Shown here in pieces: positions 34,401-47,483 of a stretch of DNA of 64,000 bases. The stretch is taken from contig OV050030.1 of NCBI GenBank assembly GCA_920105625.2, positions 85,459,570-85,523,569 on the forward strand, in the 5' to 3' direction. The notes under the pieces are model-generated. The model worked only from the letters and a program-made list of their open reading frames with translations. It searched no databases and was not told the origin of the DNA. The translations under genes were made by a program, and so were the position numbers. This DNA comes from Clusia tigrina (Eukaryota > Arthropoda > Insecta > Diptera > Clusiidae). The stretch's first letter is position 1. Every line of letters starts with the position of its first letter.

Positions 34401-34599
34401 GCCATAACAAAATAGATAATAGATACCGAAATATAAGATATCAAAATAGGACAAATAACCAAAATAGAGTATACATGATAGAAGACCAGGGAAACGGAAC
34501 CGACCACTGTATCCAAAATCTAAATTCAATCTAGGATATGCGAGGCCAATAGATACAAAACAATGCAAAGTAAAAACAAGCGAAGGAGGTAAAAATGAA

Positions 34600-36451
34600 C
34601 CAGATTACATAAAATTTAATTTTAACGGAGAAAGTCTAAAATTTTTAATAGATACTGGAGCAGACATCTCAATCTGCAAACAACAAAACATTGCTAATAA
34701 TTATATTAACGACACTGAGTCATGCAAGTTACCTGGCATATGAAATATACCTATCAAAACGCTTGGAACAGCGAAGATTGCAAAATCAACCCTGACTTCC
34801 AAATAGTTAAACCAGAATTTACACTTATAACTGACGGAATATTAGGACGTGACTTTTTAAACAAATACAAAACAAAAATAGACTACGAAACGTATACATT
34901 ATCACTATACACTGACGAACATGTACATTGTACATATAATTCCAATACACAGTAAAATATATAAAATAACAATACCAGATAGATCAGAAATCAGACACCC
35001 TATCAACATTAATATTTCTGAAGACAGCTAAGTTTGTAGCAAAGAGTTGACAGAACATATGGTATATTTATAGCGAATAGAATAATTCCAGCCAAAGCCA
35101 TGAAACACATTTGCATAGTTAACACATCTAGCCAGGAAGAAACTGATAATGAATTGATTTTCGATATTAAACCCTTTTCCAATTACTAATATGTACAAAA
35201 CTATTCATATCACGATAATAACTGTTGACAAAAACTAAAACATTTTAAAATTAAATGACATAGAACCTCACACGAAAGTCACTATTACAGAAATTTCCAA
35301 ACATTATGAAAACATATTTCACCTTCATAATGAACAACTTACTTCCTCACGTCCAACAAACTGAAACAACAAATCAAATTAACGGCCTCATAGAAAAAGA
35401 CATAATAGAACCATCCTGCAGCCCTTACAATTCACCATTATTAATTGTTCCAAAAAGAAGTGATACTGACACAAAGAACTGGAGATTACAGACAATTAAA
35501 TAAAAAAAATAACAAACGATAAATTTCCATTGACAAGACTAGACGACGTTTTAGACACAATAGGCAGAGCAAAATATTTCTCAATTCTAGACATGACTAG
35601 CTCTTTCCACCAAATAGAGTTAGAAAATAAATCTAGACCTCTCACACTTTTTCAGCACACAATGGACATTATCATTTTAAGCGACTTCCATTTGGCCTAA
35701 AAACATCAGTTTCCAACGCATGCTAACAATAGCACTTTCCGGCCTTGATTCAAGCGCATTTCTTTATGTCGACGCCATAATAGTCTTCGGGTGTTCTTTA
35801 AACTACCACAACGAAAATTTAATACGTGTTTTTGAAAGATTGCATATATACAATTTAAAACTAAATTTAAAACTGAAATTTCCTAAAGCCAGAAGTTGTG
35901 TATCTGGGCCACCTAATTACAAATAAAGGAATCACAGGAAACCCGGAGAAATGTAAAGCAGTAATCAAATTGCCAGTACCAGCAACCGCAGACGAAACAA
36001 GACGATTTGTCGCATTCTGTAATTATTACAGAAGACTTGTGAAAGATTTTGCGGAAATAGCAAAACCATTAAATGACCTTCTAAAAAAAATAAGAGTTTC
36101 ATATGGGACAAAAATGCCAAAACGCCTTCGAGACATTAAAGAACCATATAACACCACCACCTATTTTACAATACCCAGATTTTGATAAGGAATTCGTTTT
36201 AACAACCGACGGATCAGATTATGCGTTAGGTGCTATATTATCACAAGGTAATATTGGTAACAATATACCTATTTCTTATGCAAGTCGAACATAAAATAAA
36301 CATGAAATAAATAAACCAGTAATTGAAAAAGAACTACTTGCAATTCATTAGGATATAACACATTTTAGACCATACCTCTATGGTAAAAAATTTACTGTTG
36401 ATACAGATCATAGACCATTAGTTTCTATATTCACACATAATAACCCATCAT
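34600..36451 (+). pseudogene. Gypsy-type pol remnant (protease, RT, start of RNase H)
   Basis: The protease motif FLIDTGADISICK lies near 34645-34680. RT has NGLIEKDIIEPSCSPYNSP (35370-35440), LDMTSSFHQIEL (35586-35630) and a catalytic-box region FLYVDAIIVFG where the family has YVDD, so one Asp is replaced by Ala. The connection and RNase H have [23 protein letters not shown] and FTVDTDHRPLVSIF. Stops and frameshifts occur at about 34740, 35500, 35700, 35925 and 36293. Cut off by the R1-like insertion. Confidence 0.8.
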
Positions 36452-36499
36452 TATGCTGGGAAAAGCTGTCTCAGCTTTTCTGCCGCATCCATGCGACTT

Positions 36500-38939
36500 T
36501 CTTTGGTAATAATTGCGTCGATTCTTTCTAGCTTATGTAGCTCTTTGGTGCGTCTTCTGCATATCTTTGGAACGGTTTCCACTTGCTAGCTGATGAGGTA
36601 ACAGCTTCGATAAGGTTAGTGGTTGTAAGATGGGTCCAGTCACTGCATCCAATATCCACCGATTCGTATCGAACCTTGGACAGGCGTAGATGATGTGTAC
36701 TGCATCTTCACTCACTCGTCACGTCGGACACAGCGGATCCTCTACAATATGGAATCTATTCAAGTAGTGGCGAAAGCACCCATGGCCTGAAATGAGTTGC
36801 GTGGTGTAGATGTCTGGTCACGCAAAGTCATTCTTGTACCACAATTTGATATCTGGGATCATTTTATGGGTCCATCTACCCTTGTCCGCATCATATGCTC
36901 TGTGGACTCTTCCGCCGTCGTTGGTCTTTCACAATGTGGTTTATATAGGTGACCCAATCTCTCCGCCCTCATTGCAACCGGCGGCCTTTTCGCTACTACC
37001 GCAGCGGCCTCATCGGACACAGTTCTAGAAGCACTCACAACCCTAAGAGCGTTAAACCGAATTGCCTTCTTGAGAGGCTTAAGAGCCATGATACTTGCAT
37101 CACACCAGATTGTTGCCGCATATACTGCAATCGAGTCATTCACCGTAGTTACCGCTGTAACCATCCTACTCACCTTGTCCGCAGTTCTCTTCGTGTGTTC
37201 CTTATAATTCAGTCTTTGGTCAAGTAGGACTCCAAGATACTTTACCGAGCTCTGTGACCTAATGTCAATTCTCTCTACATTAATTGTTATGTATTCGGCG
37301 GTTCTCCTTGGTGTTATGAGCTCTGCCTCCGTTTTCTCTGCCGCGAGTTGCAGGCTATGTTCGAGCAGCCAGAGTCGGATGCGTGCGATTGCAGCACTGC
37401 AGGTAATTTCAACTGTTGAAATTCTTTTCGATGTGACGACTAGCGCAATGTCGTCAGCATATCCTACTAAGGTCGCTTGTTGTGGCATTTCGATATGAAG
37501 TACCCCATCATACATTATATTCCATAGTGTTGGGCCCAGTACTGAACCTTGCGGCACGTCACCCATGACCTTGTGATACTTTGGGACTTCTTCTATCTCG
37601 TTCTGCAGTACTCTGTCCCTGAAATATTCGCGTATGATTTTGACTAAGTATGCAGGAGTCTGAAATGATTTCAGCGCTTGTGTGATGAGGTCCCACTTTG
37701 CGCTATTGAAAGCAATTCGGATGTTCAACGTGATGACAGCGCAATATCTCCGAGTATTTATACTGCCCTCCTTGGCGTGTGAAGCGATCGTTGTGAATCG
37801 TTTTACGGTGTCTATCGTTGATCTATTGCGTCGGATCCTTTGATAGCTTTGGATCGACTATGTTTTATAAGCGGGCGAAGAGTATGCGTTCGAATACTTT
37901 GCCTGCAGTGTCTAGCATACATAAGGGCCTGTACACCGATGGTTCATCTGGCTTCTCCCCGAGCTTGAGCAAGAGAACCAGTCGTTGCATTTTCCAGTCC
38001 CTTGGAAAGCACCCTTCTCTTAAGCACTCGGTATTCATGCTTGCAAAGATTTGTGGGCGCTCGTAGATTGCAAGCTTCAGAGCAATGTTCGAAATACCGT
38101 GTGATCCTGGAACCTTCTTGTCTCCCATTCTAGCTGCCGCATCTAGTACTTCCTGTGAAGTTACCTCCGGGAAATCATTGACCGGTACATCATACTTTGG
38201 AGTTTCTTCCTGCATTGGGAATAATATCGCCACTATAACCCTTAGCAGTACAGGGCTGTCGACCTGCGGCATAATCACCTTATATGCCTTATCCTATGGA
38301 TCGGTCATTTGCAGAGTCGATGAGCTCACGGTATGCACGCTTTTTACTAGCTACAATTTCCATTCGGAGCTTCTTCCGTAGCTTGGCGCCATGCTATTTG
38401 GATTTCCTCCTAGCATTGATGCAATTTGCTCAGATGTCTGCTATCTGGTCACTCCACCAGTAGACAGGCCTTCTTGGCAATGTGGCTTGTGCCCTTGTGG
38501 CTGTTGCATTACTTATGGTCTGCGTAAAATTGTGAAAGATATAAACGAAAACTTCTTTATCAAGCTTTATCGACACCCATCCCTTAGGTGTCGTGGCCTT
38601 GGGTTCCGTTCGAATACTGCGACTTGGCTGCAGTTCCTGTGGTTCTGCTATAACAATGCCATCCGCAACCACATCAGCCGCGTTCTGCCAAAGGAGAGCT
38701 TGTGCCGCGATGCACTGATTTAGATTTATTTGCAGTAGTCTCATGATGCTGCCTTTGCGCCTGCCTTGCATCTGCTGCTGCCAGATGGGTGTGGACCGCT
38801 GTATTGTACACATTTTGGAGTATTTGTGCACTCCGCCGCCTTGTGTCGCGGTTTTGCGCATTTTCTGCAAAGGTCTGACCTGTCTGTACCGGTGCATTTG
38901 ACGCACTTGGCTAGCTGTTAGACTACAGTTATCGGACAT
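36500..38939 (-). pseudogene. R1-like ORF2, copy A (endonuclease-deleted reverse transcriptase)
   Basis: ORF2 begins about 38740 with MRLLQINLNQCIAAQALLWQ and VADGIVIAEP, then jumps straight to QELQPSRSIRTEP, removing about 0.5 kb of endonuclease. RT follows in pieces: RMGDKKVPGSHGISNIALK (38278-37865) and the 289-codon block with VMGDVPQGSVLGPTLWN, GYADDIALVVTSKR and VKYLGVLLDQRLNYKEH (37728-36859). A C-terminal zinc-finger region SEDAVHIIYACPRFDTNRW is retained (36715-36533). The frame is broken after LFARL and again before TIDTV, exactly as in copy B. Confidence 0.85.
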
Positions 38940-39475
38940 CTTGCCCAGCCTAGACCGAAGTATTTCTCAGCCAGATGTATTTGCAACGCCGTCTCTCAGT
39001 TGTACGGTGAATGTGCCGTCTCGCCTAGTCTTCGCCATATGCTTAGCTGTTTGTTTAGATCAACTGGCTTTAGCACCGAGGAGACCTTAGTCGCTTTATA
39101 CATTGATTTACCGCTATGTCTACCAGGGCCAATCCCGGTATCCGCTGTATGCAATGCAGACTCTTTCTCAAGACAACTTTTTGCACTGCCACTTCCACTG
39201 GAACCAGGTTTGTCTCCGGTGCCAGCTTCCACCGTACGAGATGGGCCAGCCGTACTTGGATTATTAGTACCGCCACTTCCACTAGGTTCTTTGGCGCCAG
39301 CTTCCGCCGTACGAATTTTTTTCTGGCCTGAGCCCGATTCAGAAATGGAGGCAATAGCCCCCGTTGCATTTAGGGACTGCTTGTCCAAAGAAATTTTGTT
39401 TGTTTTTTTATTGTTGTGTTCCATCTTTTTCTTACGATCACCGTCCACCTTAGCAAACATGGTGATCTTCAATTT
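38940..39475 (-). CDS. R1-like ORF1 N-terminal part, copy A (158 codons open)
   Basis: Starts at 39472 with MKITMFAKVDGDRKKKMEHN. The middle is Ser/Gly/Ala-rich with two related segments (AEAGAKEPSGSGG and VEAGTGDKPGSSGSG). It ends VDLNKQLSIWRRLGETAHSP, where it rejoins sequence shared with copy B. Frame is intact to 38996, then shifts into the zinc-knuckle region. ORF1 proteins bind element RNA. The segment upstream of VDLNKQL has no counterpart in copy B, which suggests a chimeric 5' end or an internal gag deletion. Confidence 0.55.
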
Positions 39476-39862
39476 CTAAGGGGAAACATAGTGGTCGGCC
39501 GTGGCAACGTCGTGAGTATACCTCAAGATGACCCGGTATCTAGTAGCTCCGTAGGAATACAGCCGGTATTACCCCCTGGCTGCAAACCAACCTATAGGCA
39601 CGGGTCGCATAACACCTTTAGTTAGGACGTATTTTTTACCAGGGTTTTCTCCCTCCGCCCGACTTACCTTAGCCAACCGTGCAATGGATACGCTGTTTGA
39701 TCCATTGTCAGGAATGGATCGCACATCACAATGTTTCGCATGCACAATTGTTACCAGCCGTTACCACGTGGAGGTGATAGACCCAACTTCCGACTGAACT
39801 CATTTACTGCATGTACTCAAATACATGTTAGTCCCCTTGAGCAACTGCCGGAACAACGACCA

Positions 39863-39865
<3 letters not shown>

Positions 39866-39932
<67 letters not shown>

Positions 39933-39950
39933 TATATGTATATATATATT
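39866..39950. repeat. (AT)n microsatellite
   Basis: About 85 bp of alternating AT with TATACATA interruptions, located exactly between the 5' end of R1-like copy A and the 3' end of the CR1 element. Confidence 0.9.
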
Positions 39951-40223
39951 TAATTTAATTAATTTTATTTTATTTAATCATACAAGAAATTATAAATACT
40001 TATGCTGTACATTGAACTTAGCCACATTTGTATCTTAAATTAAAAACTTAAAGCTAAAATTAATTCTATTGACAATCATTAGAAAACAACAATCAAATAT
40101 AACAAAAAGCAAGAAAAATATATAATAAAATAAAAACAAAAGATAAAAAAAATAAAAAAGAAATAGAGTAGTAGAACTAGGAAGGAAAAGAGAAGAAATA
40201 AAGCGTCAAGTGTTACTAGGAAA

Positions 40224-42257
40224 TTAAAGATAAATAAGATGCTTGTAGTTGTTGTGACTCACAATATTTTTTAAATTATTAGGTAAAGAGTTCCATAGTC
40301 TAGTGGTGCCAACGAAAAACATTCTAGCCGAGTTTCGGAACGCAAACTTCGGTATATTTGCGCATGCCATAAACGTAAAGAGTAGCATTATTGAATGACA
40401 CTCGCAGCTTATGTAAAGACCGAGAGTCCAAACCACTATACACCACCTCAGAGTAGGTAATAATAGGCACAAGCAATTACACAAACAACCTGCGCCTGGT
40501 TTCAATGAGAGTAAATCGAGCAGACATCCTCAAACAGCGCAGAGTGATATACATTCTGCAAACCACATGGTTGATATGATCCGAGCAAGTCAATGAAGAG
40601 TTCAAATGAAACCCAAGCTCAACAGTCTTGTTAACAAGTGTAAGGCGGTAACCAGCAAATAAACATCGGAGGGATCTCAGTAAAAAGTATATTGTCTTTG
40701 TAAATAGGCAAAACAAAAAATTTCGTCGGATTTAGACACAGATCATTGCTACGAACCCAACCACTAAGAATATCAAGGTCCTCATTAAGTCTACAAACCA
40801 GATCATCCATAAGGCCTACCCTGCGTGACAGATATAACTGAATGTCATCGGCATAAGCATGCATCACTCCATTACAATTAAGTGAAAAAATGTCATTGAT
40901 GAATATACTGAAAAGTAGTGGTCCAAGGATTGAAATCTGTGAAACCCCAGAAAAAATTCGCCTTCAATCAGAGAAGATTTCACCAATCTTCACTCGCTGA
41001 GATCCACCACTCAAATAACTCGTCATAAGCAACAAGGCATTGCCAGTAAAACCAAAATAAGTCTTTAACTTAAAACATAATAGTCTATGGTTGACACTAT
41101 CGAAAGACTTAGAAAAGTCCAATAAACAGAGCAGAGTTATTTGGTCATCATCAAATGATATCCGAATATCATCAACAGCTTTCAGCATAGCAGTCGAGCA
41201 GCTATGACCCTTACGAAAACCAGACTGTAGTGGTGACAGCAGCTTAAACTCATTCAGGTATCGAGATATCTGATCAGCCACAAGCGACTCACATACCTTA
41301 GAAAGACATGAGAGCAAACTAATTGGCCGAGAATCACCAGGAGCAGCGGCAGATGCCTTTTTTGCAACCGGCACAACAGTCGCTAATTTCCATAGACTTG
41401 GGAAGCACGAAGTGGTAAAGCAGTGATTTATAGTGTGAGTTAATGGACTCAAGACAAACGTAATAATTAATTTTATAAACCAAATAAAGACTTCATCAGG
41501 ACCTACAGCGTTAGATTTTAGCCGCATAATACCTCTGTGTACATCACACTCACCAACTGCATGAAACTCAAATGAACTTTGACAGAAAAGTCCATCAACA
41601 ACAGACAGCTCACACTCACTAGAATTCTCCGGGGGAAACCCATTCAGGAAATGATTATTTAATTCATTCGGTTCCACTACACAATCAGTACTATCCTTGC
41701 CATGAACACCACATGTCACGAAGTTTATTTACATTAAAATCCCCACACACAATATAATAGTCATAGTCAATTAAACGCAACGACAAATCAGAGAAAAACG
41801 GCTCAACACTGTGACATTTATTAGGATTATACACACATGAAACCATGACTTTAGAATTATTGGCAGATATTTCCAGATTTAAGAACTCAACTGCGGTGCC
41901 ATCAGACCTATTTACGATTTTAACCTTTAGAAAAGTTTTAACAAAAATAGCAACACCACCTACTTTTCGACCGACTCTATCATTCCTAAAAAGCTTGTAA
42001 TTGGGTATATTAAAATATAGGTCACTAGATCCACCCCCAAACCAAGTTTCAGACACACAAATCACATCAACAGAGGAATCAGCAAAAATGTACCTCACAT
42101 AATCAAGTTTAGAAGAGTTGAGACTTCTAGCATTAAAATGTACAATGTTTAAGCCACAACGCTGTTTGCACAATACATCAACCAATACTTTATGATTATC
42201 ACTAGCACCACCACAGAGCTCAGAGCCCGAAATAGTAATAAGCAGCAGCCACAACAA
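40224..42257 (-). pseudogene. CR1 ORF2 (endonuclease and reverse transcriptase), disrupted
   Basis: Endonuclease: CGLNIVHFNARSLNSSKLDY, VDVICVSETWF (catalytic Glu) and DYYIVCGDFNVNKLR (42257-41700), then cut before the SDH motif. RT: GPDEVFIWFIKLII, PGDSRPISLLSCLSKVCESL, ITLLCLLDFSKSFDSVNH (palm A) at 41719-40964, and MMHAYADDIQLYLSRRV (catalytic box) at 40867. The C-terminal piece has FRNSARMFFVGTTRLWNSLP (40505-40224). The canonical PQGS motif region near 40950 is in another frame. Four frame changes. Confidence 0.85.
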
Positions 42258-42551
42258 CAGAAAGCAAATTAAATGTATAGAAAGAAATGGAAGAGTAGAT
42301 ATACCTATATGAAAAGTAAAGAGTTAAAAATATATAACAGAATAAATTAATAAAAAAAAGAAAACTTATAGCTAAGTTTGAAATAAGCATAAGGAATGAA
42401 GGAAAAGACAACATTATTGTAAATTAGTAGCTACTGGTGCGCCAACGAGCGAATCCACGGCCTCTTTGCTCGTAAATAGTTTCGCTTCAGAATCTCGATT
42501 CACTCGAACATAGATCATGCCTCGCACGGAGAATGCAGTAAGCCTCGATTC

Positions 42552-42905
42552 TTACTGCATAATTACCCGATTGCTCTTAGTTAGGCTCTCATGTACAAAT
42601 ACGGTAGTTTGTCCGCCTACACCAATATCAGAGAGCCAGATGGGTCTTTTGTTCTCCCTGCAGAACCCAGCAATAGCCCGAAAGAGAATACTCCTTTGTT
42701 TTGCCGTTTGCAGTAACACCAAAACCGGCACAGCCTCTTTTTGAGATTGGCTACGGTTCGAGCACAGACGGAATACTTCCCGAAACCGCGGCGAGTCACA
42801 TTTGACCGATTGACAGATTTCGATCTCAGCTATTCCATTAATTAGTATATCCGTTGAGACAACATCACTTTCAAATTTTTCCACTTGGGATTGCAGAGAG
42901 TGCAC
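42552..42905 (-). CDS. CR1 ORF1 with FP25K-like domain (118 codons, partial)
   Basis: Starts [20 protein letters not shown], a short coiled-coil-like lead into [12 protein letters not shown]. Then [40 protein letters not shown] and [16 protein letters not shown] follow, the pattern of the FP25K/transposase_22-like ORF1 of CR1-group elements. It is short for the family, so an internal deletion is likely after INGIAEIE. It is directly upstream of the ORF2 below. Role in the family: nucleic-acid-binding ORF1 protein. Confidence 0.6.
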   Translation of the reverse strand: MHSLQSQVEKFESDVVSTDILINGIAEIEICQSVKCDSPRFREVFRLCSNRSQSQKEAVPVLVLLQTAKQRSILFRAIAGFCRENKRPIWLSDIGVGGQTTVFVHESLTKSNRVIMQ

Positions 42906-42910
42906 ACATA

Positions 42911-43050
<140 letters not shown>

Positions 43051-43429
43051 GTCAGGGAAGATAATCTTAAGGTTAAGTTGCTGGCTGCCACCTCTAGGAA
43101 AGCGCCAGGGGCGATCCTTACAGAGAACTCCTCCAAGAAGCCTCAGTACCTCCTCGCGGGGACCCCGGACAATGACTGCGGAGGAGCGGCTGTTTGGGCA
43201 CCGGTGGACATTGAGGGATCATCGATGGATGGACGTGAGACATCGTCCTCCATTTAGAGACTTCGTGGGAGTAGCGTGATCCACAACCGTGATCTGAGGC
43301 TTGTAGGATCTTGGAGATCTACGGCGGCTGTAACATCGACGAATAGCGGGCACGGATAACCACGGTCATAAAAGGCGACTGAATACACGAATACGGACAA
43401 CGGTTGTGAGGGGAGACCTATAAGAAAAG

Positions 43430-44930
43430 ATGAAACAAAATGAGAAAGCAAACATAACAAAGAACTCCAAAACAAAAACAGTAACAGAGGAATTGGAGCT
43501 TCAAATCGCCATTCCAGTCCAGTGCAAATCCGACAGCGAATATCTCTGCGAATGCAGCAATGATGAGCTGCTGACAATCACGGATACTCCGCAGACTAGA
43601 ATTCAGCACACAGAGACATCAGAAAAAGAAATTGCGGTGAAGGCATTATGTCTCAACCGATAGCCATAAGCACGAGCACAGAGAGCCGGATAGTTCCGAA
43701 GGAGCAAAAAAAGACAAAGCTATAACATAATCAGAGGTGGCAGCAGGAATCACAGGAGCTGCAACTAACCCACAGATAGGTGCATCTGAGCAAAAGTTAC
43801 AGATCATGTACATCAGTACACGAGAACAAGTTTCTGGCCAGCATTAACAATAGCAGGACAATCTTGCTGACACAAATGGGAACTGCTATTAAAAGTCTAG
43901 AGGATGTGGTAAAGAGACGCCTAAATCTTGAAACGGGGGTGGTGGAGGCTACGCTGGATCTACGTCGGCAGCACTCGGAGTTGCTAGTTCTAGATAGAAT
44001 TGGAAAACAGCAGGCGGAGTCGATTAGAGGAAGAGCGACAGTAACGGCGAACCTTCTCACCGCGACGCCGGTATCAGCAAGCAGGGTCAGGAATCCACCG
44101 ATTTCGCCAAAAGAAATCCACAGTACGCCCAAATCTAAGATGCAGCGCATTTCCAAAAGGGATCAGGGCGTAACAACGATTATACCGATAGGTGCGCCGG
44201 AAGCGACAGATAAGAAGACCCCAGCACCAACAGAGAAACGCGCGAAAATTATGGGAAATAAAAATACACCGAGAAAAGGGCCAGTGCCGGTAGCGTGTAC
44301 AGCGACAAAAGCGCAAAGTAAAAATAGGTGGCAGAAGGTTAGCTCGAATCGCAAGCGAAAACACAGAACAGGATTAAGCATAAAGTCCGATGCCATCATT
44401 ATAAAGTCAGATGGCAAGGAATCCCTCGTGGAAATAATAAGAAAAATAGAGACCAGCCATAAACTGCAGGAACTTGGCCCTGTGATCAACAGGCTCAGGC
44501 GGACTCAGAACAGGGACTTGCTCATGGAGCTGAAGGGGGTGGGGTTGGAGGGGTTATGCTGGAGCTAAAATCACCGGTAGACATCGCAGTTGATCTAAAC
44601 AAACAGCTAAGCATATGGCGAAGACTAGGCGAGACGGCACATTCACCGTATATATACAACTGAGAGACGGCGTTGCAAAGAAAGTACTGGCTGAGAAATA
44701 CATCGGTCTAGGCTGGGCAAGATGTCCGATAGCTGTAGTCTAACAGCTAGCCAAGTGCTTCAAATGCACCGGTACATACAGGTCAGACCTTTGCAGAAAA
44801 TGCGCAAAACCGCGACACAAGGCGGCGGAGTGCACAAATACTCCAAAATGTGTACAATACAGCGGTCCACACCCATCTGGCAGCAGCAGATGCAAGGCAG
44901 GTGCAAAGGCAGCATCATGAGACTACTGCA
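43430..44930 (+). pseudogene. R1-like ORF1 (gag-like), copy B
   Basis: The N-terminal piece starts MKQNEKANITKNSKTKTVTE (43430-43663). A 263-codon block follows (43780-44568) with LASINNSRTILLTQMG, a long basic low-complexity middle and the core motif LVEIIRKIETSHKLQEL. After another shift, VDLNKQLSIWRRLGETAHSP leads to the zinc knuckles, including CRKCAKPRHKAAEC (a CX2CX4HX4C knuckle) near 44800. At least three frame changes. Confidence 0.7.
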
Positions 44931-47483
44931 AATAAATCTAAATCAGTGCATCGCGGCACAAGCTCTCCTTTGGCAGAGCGCGGCTGAGGTGGTTGCGGAT
45001 GTCATTGTTATAGCAGAACCATACAAGGCAGAAAGTATGCACTTATGGTATGCGGACCTAATGGGTACAGCGTCATTACGGGTCATAGGCAAATCGGTTA
45101 CCAGCGCAGTGATGGCACCAGCGGCCGAAATCTATATATGGGTCCGTGTGAAAAGTGTACATTTTTAGTATTTACACTCCTCCACGTCTCAATATCCGCG
45201 AATTCGAAACTCAGCTTACCGCAGTACAAATGGAGGTACAAGGGAAAATAAATATAGGAGTATTAGGCGATTTCAATGCCTGGTCCACCACCTGGGGCTG
45301 CAAGAGCACAAATGAAAGAGGAGCTGCACTGGAGGAGTTCGTCGGAGCCCTAAACCTATCGCTGCTGAGCACCCCTGGCGTGACTTCATTTGAGAATGGC
45401 AGAAGCTCGTCTTACATTGACCTGGCCTTCGCCAGCAGTAACATGGCAAAGAAAATGCACTGGAGGAAAAGCAACATGCACACACAGAGCGATCACCGGG
45501 CGCTAGTAAAGGAACTGCAGCCAAGTCGCAGTATTCGAACGGAACCCAAGGCCACGACACCTAAGGGATGGGTGTCGATAAAGCTTGATAAAGAAGTTTC
45601 GTTTATATCTTTCACAATTTTACGCAGACCATAAGTAATGCAACAGCCACAATGGCAGCAGTTAGGAAATCGTGTGACGCAGCAATGCAAGCCAGAAAGG
45701 GCACATTGCCAAGAAGGCCTGTCTACTGGTGGAGTGACCAGATAGCAGACATCAGAGCAAATTGCATCAATGCTAGGAGGAAATCCAAATAGCATTGCGA
45801 AAATCTGGCTTCCAACAACGCCAAGTTACGGAAGAAGCTCCGAATGGAAATTGCAGCTAGTAAAAAGCGTGCATACCGTGAGCTCATCGACTCTGCAAAT
45901 GACCGATCCATAGTGCAATGTAGTCGCTTAGGTGGTTGGTACTGAACTGATTTATTAAATCATTTAACTTAATACAACACCTTAACCTGTTATTATACCG
46001 TAAAGAGTACTTAACATGTATTTAAATAACTTAATACTTGACACATAGGATAAGGCATATAAGGTGATTATGTGGCAGGTCGACAGCCCTGTACTGCTAA
46101 GGGTTATAGTGGCGATATTATTCTCAATGCAGGAAGAAACTCCAAAGCATGATGTACCGGTCAATGATTTCCCGGAGGTAACTTCACAGGAAGTACTAGA
46201 TGCGGCAGCTAGAATGGGAGACAAGAAGGTTCCAGGATCACACGGTATTTCGAACATTGCTCTGAAGCTTGCAATCTACGAGCGCCCACAAATCTTTGCA
46301 AGCATGAATACCGAGTGCTTAAGAGAAGGGTGGTTTCCAAGGGACTGGAAAATGCAACGACTGGTTCTCTTGCTCAAGCTCGGGGAGAAGCCAGATGAAC
46401 CATCGGTGTACAGGCCCTTATCTATGCTAGACACTGCAGGCAAAGTATTCGAACGCATACTCTTCGCCCGCTTATAAAACATAGTCGATCCAAAGCTATC
46501 AAAGGATCCGACGCAATAGATCAACGATAGACACCGTAAAACGAGTCACAACGATCGCTTCACACGCCATAGAGGGCAGTATAAATACTCGGAGATATTG
46601 CGCTGTCATCAAGTTGAACATCCGAATTGCTTTCAATAGCGCAAAGTGGGACCTCATCACACAAGCGCTGAAATCATTTCAGACTCCTGCATACTTAGTC
46701 AAAATCATACGCGAATATTTCAGGGACAGAGTACTGCAGAACGAGATAGAAGAAGTCCCAAAGTATCACAAGGTCATGGGTGGCGTGCCGCAAGGTTCAG
46801 TACTGGGCCCAACACTATGGAATATAATGTATTATGGGGTACTTCATATCGAAATGCCACAACATGCGACCTTAGTAGGATATGCTGACGACATTGCGCT
46901 AGTCGTCACATCGAAAAGAATTTCAACAGTTGAGCTTACCTGCAGTGCTGCAATCGCACGCATCCGACTCTGGCTGCTCGAACATAGCCTGCAACTCGCG
47001 GTAGAGAAAACGGAGGCAGAGCTCATAACACCAAGGAGAACCGCCGAATACATAACAATTAATGTAGCGAGAATTGACATTAGGTCACAGAGCTCGGTAA
47101 AGTATCTTGGAGTCCTACTTGACCAAAGACTGAATTATAAGGAACACACGAAGAGAACTGCGGACAAGGTGAGTAGGATGGTTACAGCGGCAACTACGGT
47201 GAATGACTCGATTGCAGTATATGCGGCAACAATCTGGTGTGATGCAAGTATCATGGCTCTTAAGCCTCTCAAGAAGGCAATTCGGATTAACGCTCTTAGG
47301 GTTGTGAGTGCTTCTAGAACTGTGTCCGATGAGGCCGCTGCGGTAGTAGCGAAAAAGCCGCCGGTTGCAATGAGGGCGGAGATATTGGGTCAACTATATA
47401 AACCACATTGTGAAAGACCAACGACGGCGGAAGAGTCCACAGAGCATATGATGCGGACAAGGGTAGATGGACCCATAAACTGA
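44918..47483 (+). pseudogene. R1-like ORF2 (endonuclease and reverse transcriptase), copy B
   Basis: The start MRLLQINLNQCIAAQALLWQ lies at 44918. Endonuclease: VIVIAEPY (catalytic Glu), GVLGDFNAWSTTWGCKSTNE, FENGRSSSYIDLAFAS and TQSDHRALV (45155-45500). A long spacer is interrupted near 45790-46060 by about 100 bp of unrelated AT-rich sequence. RT then has KKVPGSHGISNIALK, the 289-codon block with VMGGVPQGSVLGPTLWN, GYADDIALVV and SSVKYLGVLLDQRLNYKEH (46614-47483). The frame breaks after LFARL (46477) and near 46520, at the same positions as copy A. Confidence 0.85.

Larger units (their letters stand above)
33540..36451 (+). mobile_element. 5' half of a Ty3/gypsy-type LTR element (insect errantivirus-like)
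   Basis: Gag, protease, RT and the start of RNase H are present in order; integrase, any env and LTRs are not. The element is cut at about 36451 inside RNase H by the 3' end of an R1-like retrotransposon. The 297/17.6-like gag and pol style places it near the insect errantivirus group. Multiple stops make it inert. Confidence 0.75.
36452..39860 (-). mobile_element. R1-like non-LTR retrotransposon, copy A
   Basis: Its 3' end (..CAGCATA) lies at about 36452, directly against gypsy RNase H sequence, and its 5' end lies near 39860 beside an (AT)n array. About 3.4 kb. The endonuclease is almost wholly deleted. The ORF2 RT block is near-identical to copy B at 43065-47692 in inverted orientation. 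The 5' ORF1 part differs from copy B. Target duplication not found. Confidence 0.8.
39955..42910 (-). mobile_element. CR1-clade non-LTR retrotransposon (internally deleted)
   Basis: On the minus strand: ORF1 remnant (42905-42552), ORF2 (42257-40224) and a 3' UTR with an A/T-rich TAAAATAAAATTAATT-type tail (40220-39955). The YADDIQLY box and the LWNSLP C-terminal motif are CR1-type. About 2.95 kb; parts of ORF1, the endonuclease and the RT are missing. Confidence 0.8.

Noticed and set aside
39000..39479. 159-codon plus-strand ORF
   Set aside because: It is antisense to the R1-like ORF1 of copy A, whose minus-strand frame has the family motif shared with copy B.
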